Source: Thermoplasmata archaeon (GTDB lineage: Archaea > Thermoplasmatota > Thermoplasmata > Lutacidiplasmatales > UBA184). Taken from it: 5,675 bases of DNA. The notes beneath the pieces were generated by a model, which was not told where the DNA came from, did not search any database, and worked only from the letters and a program-made list of their open reading frames with translations. Below are positions 1-5,675 of this stretch, piece after piece; within the stretch, counting starts at the first letter, position 1, and every line of letters begins with the position of its first letter. Where the stretch lies: NCBI GenBank assembly GCA_030040755.1, contig JASHTC010000152.1, positions 1 to 5,675 on the forward strand. Reading direction: 5' to 3'. The translations under genes were made by a program, and so were the position numbers.

Positions 1-633
1 CTCATGATCGTCGAGAGCTTCGGGATCCCGCCGATCCCGAGCGAGGTGATCCTCCCGTTCGCCGGCTACCTCGTCGCGACCGGGGTCTTTCCGCTCTGGC
101 CGACCGTCGGGCTCGCGGTCGCGGGCGCGCTGGTCGGCTCCTTCATCGCCTACGCGGTCGGCCGGTGGTGGCGGGACCGGGTGACGGGCATCGGGTTCGG
201 CCCGGTCCGCCTCGAGGAGCGGCACCTGGCGCGCATGGACGCCTGGTTCGCCCGTCACGGAGAGTCGACCGTGGCGCTCGCCCGGCTGGTTCCGATCGTG
301 CGAGCGTACATCAGCTACCCGGCCGGCAGCGCGCGCATGTCCCCGGGACGGTTCGGGGTGTTCACTCTCCTGGGGATGATCCCGTACACGCTGGCGTTCA
401 TCTACGCCGGGATCGTCCTGGGGCACCGATGGAGGGAGGTCACCGGGTTCTTCGTCTACATCGATGACCTGTGCCTCGCCCTGGTCATCGCCGGGGTCGT
501 CTACCTGCTGGTCGTCTACGTCACCCGGGTCCGCCCCCAGATGCCCCCCTCCCCCCCGCCGTCCCCGGCCGCGTCACCCGGTTCGGCCGAGGGGGACCGC
601 CCGCCGGCTCCGAGCGACGGGAACCGCCCCTAG
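1..633 (+). CDS. DedA/VTT-family integral membrane protein, 5'-truncated by window edge
   Basis: Partial gene: the frame is open to base 1. The ATG at 4 is probably internal, because the conserved E-S-x-G-I-P-x-I-P-S-E signature, usually some 30-40 residues into DedA proteins, begins only three residues after it. Numbering from that Met, the family pattern is clear: the E4...P12-S-E14 motif, a G-x3-G-x3-Y-x2-GR segment (about 41-54), and the A-R-L-V-P-I-V-R...P-A-G-x-A-R-M-S block (92-113), which in DedA proteins forms part of a re-entrant, membrane-embedded site. Hydrophobic helices lie near 13-30, 34-53, 118-140 and 155-174. The last roughly 33 residues are a Pro/Ser/Ala-rich, probably disordered tail, encoded partly by C tracts at 544-549 and 551-557. 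DedA proteins are linked to membrane-potential homeostasis and lipid (undecaprenyl-phosphate or phospholipid) flipping; the substrate here is unknown. Family assignment is firm, function is not. The stop overlaps the stop of the convergent dihydroorotase gene. Confidence 0.88.
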   Translation, partial: LMIVESFGIPPIPSEVILPFAGYLVATGVFPLWPTVGLAVAGALVGSFIAYAVGRWWRDRVTGIGFGPVRLEERHLARMDAWFARHGESTVALARLVPIVRAYISYPAGSARMSPGRFGVFTLLGMIPYTLAFIYAGIVLGHRWREVTGFFVYIDDLCLALVIAGVVYLLVVYVTRVRPQMPPSPPPSPAASPGSAEGDRPPAPSDGNRP

Positions 634-1982
634 GCAGTCGGGAGGTCGGACGGGGCTCCGGCGAACTCCGGTCGGACGACCTCGCCCCGGACCTCACCGA
701 CGAACTCCCCGGCGGTGACGACCGGCTCGCCCCGGAAGTACACCTCGCGTGGAAAGATCGCCTCGTGCCCCTCGAATGGCGTCCAGCCGCAGGGACCATG
801 CAGCCGCCGGGCCGCGACCCTCGTTCGCTGCCGGAAGTCCACGACCAGGAGATGCGCGCGGTGACCGGGCGCGATACGGCCGTGCGGTTGACCGAACCAC
901 CGGGCGGGCCGGTCGCAGGCGGCCGCGAGCAGCACCGGGAGCGCGAGCTCCGACGAGCGGACCCGCGCGAACAAAAGGGGGAGCATGGTCTCGACCCCGG
1001 GCACTCCGCTGGGCGCCCCCTCGAACGGCCGATCCTTGTCGGCCGCGAGGTGCGGCGCGTGGTCGCTCGCGAGGACCGGGACCTCCCCCCGCGCGAACGC
1101 CTCCCACAGCCCCCGACGGTCGGCCTCCGCGCGCAGAGGGGGGTTGACCTTGGCGAAGGCCGAGCGAACGGAGCGGTCGCTCAGCAGGAGGTGGTGCGGG
1201 GTCGCCTCGAACGAGACGCCGGCCCCGCGGAGCCGGGCGACGGACGCCGGGGTCGTCACGTGCGCCACGTGGAGGCGGAGCGGAGGCGGAGCCGGCAGGA
1301 GACGCTCGATCGCGGCCTCCTCCGCGGCCGGTGGGCGTTCCGCGTTCCACCCCACCGGGTCGAGCGCGGGGCGGGACCGGGCGAAGCGAGTCGGGTCCTC
1401 GGCATGCACGCTGACGGGGAGCCCGAGGCGGGCCAGTTCCGCGAGTACGGACGGGATGTCCCGTCCGTCCGGCGGGTCCGGGACCCCGGTCGTGGGGCTG
1501 AGGAACAGCTTGAAGGCGCCGGCCCGCGCGGCCAGCGCCGGGAGCCGCGACGAGGGTCGAGCCAAGGCGTACAGCAGGACGTCCACCGCGGCCCGGCCCG
1601 GCACTCGGGCGGCCTTCTCCTCGAGGGAGGGAACATCGGTCACCGGGGGCTGGGTGTTGGGCATCTCCCCGACCAGGGCGATCCCGCCGAGCGCGGCCTG
1701 CATCGTGCCGCTCGCGATGCTCTCGACGCCGGGCGGCCCCCCCGGTTCGCGGAGGTGGACGTGCAGGTCCGTGGCCGCGGGGAGCAGGACCGCCTGCCCG
1801 ACGTCGTGCCGGCGCGCCCCGGTGAGGTGCTTCCCCAGCGCGAGAATCCACCCGTCCTCCGAGATGGCGACCTCGACCGTCTGGAGCTTGCCCTGCAGGA
1901 ACGCTCGGCCGGCCAGGATCCGCGCCGGAGCGGCGGGGGGGCCCCGTTCGTCCCGGTCCCGCCGTCGCGCCGGGGGAGGCAT
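630..1982 (-). CDS. pyrC: Dihydroorotase (amidohydrolase superfamily)
   Basis: 450 aa, complete. It interconverts N-carbamoyl-L-aspartate and dihydroorotate, the third step of de novo pyrimidine synthesis, in the cytoplasm. Visible motifs are D-L-H74-V-H76-L-R-E-P-G (metal site and substrate Arg), E-M-P-N-T (106-110), A-F-K158-L-F (the expected carboxylated metal-bridging Lys), V-H193-A-E-D, L-H238-V-A-H241-V-T, A-T-P-H-H (260-264), K-V-N-P-P-L-R (278-284), S-D307-H-A-P-H (catalytic Asp) and A-P-S-G-V-P-G-V-E-T (323-332). Together these favour dihydroorotase over allantoinase or hydantoinase. The start is well constrained: ATG at 1980-1982 is the only ATG/GTG/TTG after the in-frame stop at 2004-2006. 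This gives about 20 extra basic, Pro-rich residues before the usual beginning of the fold. There is no Shine-Dalgarno, and a TATA-like element sits about 24 bases upstream, so a leaderless mRNA is likely. It is divergent from purM and its 3' end overlaps the DedA gene by four bases. Confidence 0.95.
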   Translation of the reverse strand: MPPPARRRDRDERGPPAAPARILAGRAFLQGKLQTVEVAISEDGWILALGKHLTGARRHDVGQAVLLPAATDLHVHLREPGGPPGVESIASGTMQAALGGIALVGEMPNTQPPVTDVPSLEEKAARVPGRAAVDVLLYALARPSSRLPALAARAGAFKLFLSPTTGVPDPPDGRDIPSVLAELARLGLPVSVHAEDPTRFARSRPALDPVGWNAERPPAAEEAAIERLLPAPPPLRLHVAHVTTPASVARLRGAGVSFEATPHHLLLSDRSVRSAFAKVNPPLRAEADRRGLWEAFARGEVPVLASDHAPHLAADKDRPFEGAPSGVPGVETMLPLLFARVRSSELALPVLLAAACDRPARWFGQPHGRIAPGHRAHLLVVDFRQRTRVAARRLHGPCGWTPFEGHEAIFPREVYFRGEPVVTAGEFVGEVRGEVVRPEFAGAPSDLPTA

Positions 1983-2003
1983 CGCCGGGGCACGCGGCCC
2001 CGC

Positions 2004-2009
2004 CTATAG
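2004..2009. promoter_or_regulatory. Putative shared archaeal TATA box for divergent pyrC and purM
   Basis: The palindrome CTATAG is the only notable A/T-rich patch in the 52-base gap between two divergent genes. Its centre (2006.5) is 24.5 bases from the first base of pyrC (1982) and 28.5 bases from the first base of purM (2035). Archaeal TATA boxes usually centre about 26-27 bases before the transcription start, so either direction would start transcription at or within about two bases of the ATG. Neither gene has a Shine-Dalgarno, which fits leaderless transcripts. No convincing purine-rich BRE is visible on either side. This is inferred from position and composition only. Confidence 0.5.
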
Positions 2010-2034
2010 AACCCGCGCCCCGGACCGGCGCAGG

Positions 2035-3126
2035 ATGTTATCTCTGCCCGGCCCCCTCCCCCAGGGGGGGAACGGCACGGGGGACGCGACAGGCTGGACG
2101 TACGCCCGGAGCGGCGTGGACCGGGGAGAGACTTCCCGGGCCCTGGCCGGGCTCCTCCGGGCGGCCCGGTCCCGGCCGCCGGCCGCGCACGGCCGGCCCA
2201 TCCACGCCCCGGGACACTACGCCGGACTCCTGCGAATCGGGAGGGAGACGATCGCCGTCACGACGGACACGGTGGGGACCAAGGTCCTCCTCGCGGAGGA
2301 GCTCGGCCGCTGGGAGGAGGTCGGGGAGGACATCGTCGGCGTGAACGTGAACGACCTGGCCTCCGTAGGCGCCCGTACCGCCGGCCTGGTGGATGTGATC
2401 CTCTGCGAGCGCCCGAGGGTCCGGGAGTTCGCAGCAATCGGCCGGGGCTTGGGGCGCGGTCTCCGCCGGGCCGAGTGCGCGCTGTTGGGCGGGGAGACCG
2501 CGGTCGTCCCGGCCATCGTCCGGGGGACCGACCTGGGGGGAACGGCCGTCGGGTTCTTCCCCGGTCGTCGCCGCCCGGTGACCGGTGCCCGCATCCGGCC
2601 GGGGGACGTGCTGCTCGGGATCCCCTCCGACGGGCTTCACGCGAACGGGTTCACGCTCGTCCGTCGCTTGCTGCAGGAGGGCGGGGTCGACCTGGGTCGT
2701 CCGAGACCCGGAGGCCGCGGGCCCGCCGGGCGCGAGCTCCTGCGACCGACGCGGATCTACACCCGCGCGAGCGACGCGGTCGCGGACGACCCGGGCGTGC
2801 ACGGCCTCGCTCACCTCTCCGGGGGGGGAGTGCGCAACCTGATTCGACTTCACCGGAAGTCCCGGTTCGTTCTGGGCACGTGGCCGGAGCCCCCGGGGGT
2901 GTTCCGATGGGTCCAGTCCCTGGGCCCGATCTCCGACCAGGAGATGTTCCAGACGTTCAACATGGGCGTGGGGTTCGTGGTCGTGGTGGCCCGAGCGCGC
3001 CTGGAGGCCGTGCGGCGCCGATTGTCGGCCGTCGGCGCTCGCGACGCGGTCGTGATCGGCCACGTGGAGCGCGGGGACGGGGTCGAGCTCCCCGCCTGGG
3101 GCCTCCGCTACCAGGGGTACAGCTAG
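2035..3126 (+). CDS. purM: Phosphoribosylformylglycinamidine cyclo-ligase (AIR synthetase)
   Basis: 363 aa, complete. It catalyses ATP-dependent closure of FGAM to 5-aminoimidazole ribonucleotide in de novo purine synthesis; cytoplasmic, normally a homodimer. An N-terminal AIRS domain spans about 55-175 and an AIRS C domain about 187-350. Visible family motifs are Y-A-R-S-G-V-D (23-29), T-T-D-T-V-G-T-K (76-83, ATP-site loop), N-V-N-D-L-A-S-V-G-A (104-113), L-G-G-E-T-A (151-156), I-P-S-D-G-L-H-A-N-G-F (196-206), L-L-R-P-T-R-I-Y (235-242), H-L-S-G-G-G-V (260-266) and F-N-M-G-V-G (308-313). Two positions differ from the usual family sequence: Gly to Thr in D-G-V-G-T-K, and a changed E-M-P-G after GGETA. 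ATG at 2035-2037 is chosen because no ATG/GTG/TTG lies in frame before the conserved Y-A-R-S-G-V-D. It leaves a 20-residue Gly/Pro-rich extension. There is no useful Shine-Dalgarno, and the TATA-like element 28 bases upstream suggests a leaderless mRNA. Length is close to the family norm of about 340-350. Confidence 0.95.
   Translation: MLSLPGPLPQGGNGTGDATGWTYARSGVDRGETSRALAGLLRAARSRPPAAHGRPIHAPGHYAGLLRIGRETIAVTTDTVGTKVLLAEELGRWEEVGEDIVGVNVNDLASVGARTAGLVDVILCERPRVREFAAIGRGLGRGLRRAECALLGGETAVVPAIVRGTDLGGTAVGFFPGRRRPVTGARIRPGDVLLGIPSDGLHANGFTLVRRLLQEGGVDLGRPRPGGRGPAGRELLRPTRIYTRASDAVADDPGVHGLAHLSGGGVRNLIRLHRKSRFVLGTWPEPPGVFRWVQSLGPISDQEMFQTFNMGVGFVVVVARARLEAVRRRLSAVGARDAVVIGHVERGDGVELPAWGLRYQGYS
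2052..2070. repeat. C-tract/G-tract inverted repeat inside the 5' end of purM
   Basis: Two C runs (2052-2056 and 2058-2062) are followed, after a single A, by seven Gs (2064-2070), giving a palindrome-like block able to form a short, very stable hairpin. It encodes part of the Gly/Pro/Gln-rich N-terminal extension of PurM (about residues 6-12), a segment not conserved in the family. It could be a remnant of a dispersed GC-rich palindromic repeat, an mRNA structure affecting translation, or compositional noise in GC-rich DNA. Only one copy is seen in this window. Confidence 0.35.
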
Positions 3127-3161
3127 ACGTACGGCTCGACTCCGCCCGAAACCCTTAGGTC

Positions 3162-3170
3162 GGAGGGAGG
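3162..3170 (+). promoter_or_regulatory. Strong Shine-Dalgarno for the EamA-type transporter gene
   Basis: GGAGGGAGG holds two overlapping GGAGG anti-16S matches and ends 10 bases before the GTG at 3181, slightly long but workable spacing. It supports the GTG as the true start. It contrasts with pyrC and purM, which lack such a site. That is the usual archaeal division between leaderless first genes and Shine-Dalgarno-led downstream genes, so the transporter is probably the second gene of a purM transcript. Confidence 0.7.
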
Positions 3171-3180
3171 TTCCGCGGCC

Positions 3181-4134
3181 GTGCGGTCGACGACCTCCGC
3201 CCACCGCCGGGCGGTGCTCTTCTCCCTCCTCGCAGCGTTCTTCTGGGCCCTCTACTACCCGTTCGTGCTGGGGGCGAAGCCGGGCGCCAGTCCGTCCGCG
3301 ACCATCGTCTTCCCGTTCCTGTTCGGCGGGGCCAGCTACGGGGTCTACGGCGCGGTCCGGGGGTACGGCGGGGTCCTCCTGAGGTTGTGGAGGAGCGGCT
3401 CGGCGTGGCTCAGGACGGGGTTCCTGGTCGCGATGCAGCTCTCGGTGCTGGCGACGACCTATCTCGCCGGCCCGGTCGACTCCTCCCTCCTCTCGCTCAT
3501 CGGGGACGTCGTGGTGACCCCCGTGATCGTCGCGCTCCTCTGGGCGAGCCACCGGGGGACCATCGGGACGGGCTGGTTCACCGTCGGGTGCGTGCTCTCG
3601 CTGGTGGGCGGCGGCCTCACGATCGTCGGCGGGCACTCCCTCGGACAGGTGGGGGGGTGGGGCTGGCTCGTCGTTCCCGCCGTTCCGCTGACCGTCGCGA
3701 TCTACTTCCTGCTCTCCGCGCAGGAGAACGAACGCACGTCGGCCATCGCCGTGATCGGCCAGTCGACCACGGCGGCGGTCCTCGTGTCGGTCGTCCTGGC
3801 TCCCCTGATCCCGGGCGGGGTCGCCACGCTCGTCACCGTCACCCCCGAAGCCCTCGTCCTGTTGGCGCTCTGCGGCGTGAGTTCCTTCTTCCTCGCCCCC
3901 CTTCTCTACTTCCGCGCGATCACGGAGGCCGGGATCGTCATCCCGCCGATGATGATGACCGGCATCCCGGTGTTCACCCTCCTCCTGAGCGCGTTCGTCC
4001 TCCACCTCGGGCTCCCGCTCCTCGCGGTCCTCGGGATCCCGGTGTGCGTGGCCGGGGCGCTCCTCACCCTCCGGGGAGAATCGGCCCCGGCGGCCGCCCC
4101 GCCGAGGGCACCATCCGGTCCCCTCGCCCCTTAG
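3181..4134 (+). CDS. EamA/DMT-superfamily transporter-like membrane protein, ten predicted helices
   Basis: 317 aa, GTG start supported by the GGAGGGAGG site upstream; the purM stop (3124-3126) is the nearest upstream in-frame stop. Hydrophobic segments lie near residues 11-31, 41-59, 79-97, 101-121, 132-150, 160-179, 191-209, 224-243, 251-274 and 278-297. This is the 5+5 helix layout of drug/metabolite transporters of the EamA type. Typical features include W22 in helix 1, a polar link at the repeat junction (about 180-187, Q-E-N-E-R-T) and a P-rich helix 9 (V-I-P-P-M-M-M-T-G-I-P-V). The C-terminus (about 300-317) is an Ala/Pro-rich tail. Family members export or import amino acids, nucleosides, sugars or other metabolites. 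The substrate cannot be read here; the purM link makes a nucleobase or nucleoside guess possible but untested. The gap to purM is 54 bases on the same strand, and the 3' end overlaps the convergent polymerase gene by four bases. Confidence 0.8.
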   Translation: MRSTTSAHRRAVLFSLLAAFFWALYYPFVLGAKPGASPSATIVFPFLFGGASYGVYGAVRGYGGVLLRLWRSGSAWLRTGFLVAMQLSVLATTYLAGPVDSSLLSLIGDVVVTPVIVALLWASHRGTIGTGWFTVGCVLSLVGGGLTIVGGHSLGQVGGWGWLVVPAVPLTVAIYFLLSAQENERTSAIAVIGQSTTAAVLVSVVLAPLIPGGVATLVTVTPEALVLLALCGVSSFFLAPLLYFRAITEAGIVIPPMMMTGIPVFTLLLSAFVLHLGLPLLAVLGIPVCVAGALLTLRGESAPAAAPPRAPSGPLAP

Positions 4135-5675
4135 TCCGAGCCCAAGAGGCTGCGTTGGGTGGTCTTGCGGCGCGGGCGCGTCCCCACCTCGTGGATCGGA
4201 GTGTCGAGCGAGGCGGGCGCGGCCGCCGGGGAGTCGGAGGGAGCCTCGGGCTCCTGAGCCCCCAAGCGTTGCTGGTGGCTCCCCCGCAGAAGGGCCGCCG
4301 CATCCCAGTCGAACACCTCGGTCACCCGGGCCAAGGTCTGCGCGACGCGGTCCGCATAGTACTCCCAGTCCGGCTCCTTCGTGAACTTGCGGCCGTCGAC
4401 CCACGGCTCCACCTCCTGGGGGCTGCGGCGGGAGTCGGTGACCACCCAGGAGACCCGCATGCCCGGGATCACGTCGTATCCCTCCTCCCGGAGCTTGCGA
4501 TAGACCCGGAGGAACGGCAGCGAGTCCCGGGTCGACTCGTTGTACTCGCTCTCGGCCCGGACCCCGCGGGAGATCACGAGGCCCTCGACCGGGACCCGCC
4601 TCTCCCGGGCTGCCTGGACGAGCTCCCGGGAGTGCCGGATCGCCCCGTCGGTGTCCCCTTTCAGGACGAGGTCGAAGACCTCGAGGAGCGCCTGGGACTG
4701 GTAGTCGAACGCGTCCGTGCGACGGGTCTCGTATCCCCGGACGACCAGGTCGACCTTCGGCCATACGGTCTGCCCCACGTACCGCTTCTTCGCGCCGTGA
4801 GAGAAGAACGACTCGTAGACCGACTGGAACTCGAACGTCGCGCCGGCGCTCGTGAACCGCCTGGCGATCGACTCGCCGAACGCCCGGGCCCCCTCGAGGG
4901 AGGGAGTGGGCGAGCGGACGAAGACACTGTCCGTGTCCGAGTAGACGACCTCGTGACCATCGGCCTCCAGCTCCCGGATGATCGACGTGATCGCCTCCCG
5001 AGCGAACGCCGTGATGGAGGCCCCGATCTCCTTGTTGGTGAACCGGTAGAAGCTGGAGGCGAGCACGCCGTAGAACGAGTTCATCAGGATCTTGACCGCG
5101 TTCTGGAGCCCGTCGTAGTAGGTGGCGAGGTCCGGGGAGCTCGCCGCCCGGCCCGCGGCCCGGAACTGGTCCCGGTTTGCCAGAAGCTCCGTCAGGATCT
5201 CCGGGATGAGCCCTCGGCGCTCGGAGGCGGAGAGGAACCTCGCCCCGGAGGGGGCCACGGTCGTCCCCTCGGGGGAGAGGGTCGTGAAGCAGAGGTTGCG
5301 GCTGATGATGATCGACGGGTACATCGACTTGAAGTCGAGGACGACTACCCAGTGGTAGATTCCCGGGCGGATCGAGTGGACATACCCCCCTTCGATCGGG
5401 TTCTCGCGGCCCGCGTAGTGGTTCATCGGGACCCCCACGCCGCGCTGGTCGGCCCGCGGGATCAACATCGCGTCGATGAACAGTGACGTGCGCCCGTTCA
5501 GGCCCTCCTCGAGGGGAAGCCGGGCGACGGTCGCAAGGGCGGCCGCCTTGTCCAGGGTATGGAGCCGCTGAAGGATGCGCAGCGCGAGGTCCGCGTCGTG
5601 CTCGCAGTACTCCATGACTCGCTTCGGGTCCTTGGCCCACTCCTCGTCGATGATGCGGCGGTCGACGTCGAGCTT
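4131..5675 (-). CDS. polB: Archaeal-type family B DNA polymerase, 5' (N-terminal) part beyond window
   Basis: The frame is open to the right edge; 514 residues are visible and the ATG at 5615 is internal. Numbering from the edge, Exo III is Y23-C-E-H-D27 (5595-5609), so the proofreading domain is present and its Exo I/II parts lie outside. Polymerase motif A is D114-F-K-S-M-Y-P-S121 (5313-5336), motif B K195-I-L-M-N-S-F-Y-G203 (5067-5093), motif C Y245-S-D-T-D-S250 (4926-4943, catalytic Asp pair), and the template-primer-binding K-K-R-Y is 296-299 (4779-4790). The thumb contains P-G-M-R-V-S-W-V-V (404-412). All key residues are intact, so the enzyme should have polymerase activity, and very likely 3'-5' exonuclease if Exo I/II are intact. 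None of the usual intein sites in motifs A, B or C is occupied. The last about 50 residues form a Pro/Ala/Ser-rich linker, a basic R-P-R-R-K patch and a terminal T-Q-R-S-L-L-G-S-D that weakly resembles a PCNA-binding PIP box. Role: probably genome replication or repair. The sequence looks closest to Thermoplasmatota/Euryarchaeota enzymes (inference). Confidence 0.95.
   Translation of the reverse strand, partial: KLDVDRRIIDEEWAKDPKRVMEYCEHDADLALRILQRLHTLDKAAALATVARLPLEEGLNGRTSLFIDAMLIPRADQRGVGVPMNHYAGRENPIEGGYVHSIRPGIYHWVVVLDFKSMYPSIIISRNLCFTTLSPEGTTVAPSGARFLSASERRGLIPEILTELLANRDQFRAAGRAASSPDLATYYDGLQNAVKILMNSFYGVLASSFYRFTNKEIGASITAFAREAITSIIRELEADGHEVVYSDTDSVFVRSPTPSLEGARAFGESIARRFTSAGATFEFQSVYESFFSHGAKKRYVGQTVWPKVDLVVRGYETRRTDAFDYQSQALLEVFDLVLKGDTDGAIRHSRELVQAARERRVPVEGLVISRGVRAESEYNESTRDSLPFLRVYRKLREEGYDVIPGMRVSWVVTDSRRSPQEVEPWVDGRKFTKEPDWEYYADRVAQTLARVTEVFDWDAAALLRGSHQQRLGAQEPEAPSDSPAAAPASLDTPIHEVGTRPRRKTTQRSLLGSD

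Noticed and set aside
471..2009. Plus-strand 512-codon frame antisense to pyrC
   Set aside because: Shadow of the dihydroorotase gene, with no conserved domain and Arg/Gly-rich composition.
985..2034. N-terminal extension of the purM frame back to 985, giving a 713-residue protein
   Set aside because: The added part is antisense to pyrC and has no domain. The TATA-like site and the family start support ATG at 2035.
2821..2828. Run of eight Gs in purM as a possible frameshift or programmed slippage site
   Set aside because: It encodes the conserved S-G-G-G segment and the frame continues correctly into family motifs on both sides.
5067..5336. Intein in the polymerase active-site motifs
   Set aside because: Motifs A, B and C are contiguous, normally spaced and uninterrupted, so no intein is present in the visible part.
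3387..5486. Plus-strand 699-codon frame across the transporter and antisense to polB
   Set aside because: Low-complexity Arg/Asp/Pro-rich translation with no motifs; the real genes in other frames have full family signatures.
2038..5640. Very long minus-strand reading frame (1200 codons) across purM, the transporter and polB
   Set aside because: It is antisense to purM and the transporter and out of frame with polB. Its product is Arg/Gly/Pro-rich without a recognisable fold, typical of stop-poor shadow frames in DNA of this GC content.
1..5675. CRISPR array, insertion sequence, tRNA/rRNA, toxin-antitoxin or defence system
   Set aside because: No spaced direct repeats, terminal inverted repeats, cloverleaf-like segments or relevant protein motifs were seen; the DNA is almost fully taken up by five housekeeping or membrane protein genes.

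Overview
The window is a compact, very GC-rich stretch with five protein-coding genes and almost no non-coding DNA. It most likely comes from an archaeon. The reasons are a family B DNA polymerase of archaeal type with a probable C-terminal clamp-binding tail, two adjacent biosynthetic genes without Shine-Dalgarno sequences, and a TATA-like hexamer about 25-28 bases from each of their start codons, as expected for leaderless archaeal transcripts. The polymerase sequence and high GC suggest a GC-rich relative of Thermoplasmatota. That is inference from memory of the family, not a computed phylogeny. The proteins are not strongly acidic, so a haloarchaeon is less likely.

Layout, left to right. 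(1) The 3' part of a DedA/VTT-family membrane protein gene on the plus strand, cut by the window start. (2) A complete dihydroorotase gene (pyrC) on the minus strand, whose stop overlaps the DedA stop by four bases. (3) A 52-base divergent intergenic region with a palindromic CTATAG that could serve both pyrC and purM. (4) A complete phosphoribosylformylglycinamidine cyclo-ligase gene (purM) on the plus strand. (5) After a 54-base gap with a strong Shine-Dalgarno, an EamA/DMT-type ten-helix transporter gene, probably cotranscribed with purM. (6) The 3' two-thirds or so of a family B DNA polymerase gene on the minus strand, running off the right edge and overlapping the transporter gene's 3' end by four bases.

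pyrC (pyrimidine synthesis, step 3) and purM (purine synthesis, AIR formation) are de novo nucleotide synthesis genes, and the polymerase consumes the end products. The shared divergent control region could couple pyrimidine and purine output. The two membrane proteins have no function that can be assigned from context.

This is mainly housekeeping DNA. No CRISPR array, mobile element, toxin-antitoxin pair, defence cassette, tRNA or rRNA was seen. The most interesting points are the putative bidirectional TATA element, the two four-base convergent stop overlaps, the Pro/Ala/Ser-rich tails on all four proteins that end at those overlaps, and the basic, possibly PCNA-binding tail of the polymerase.
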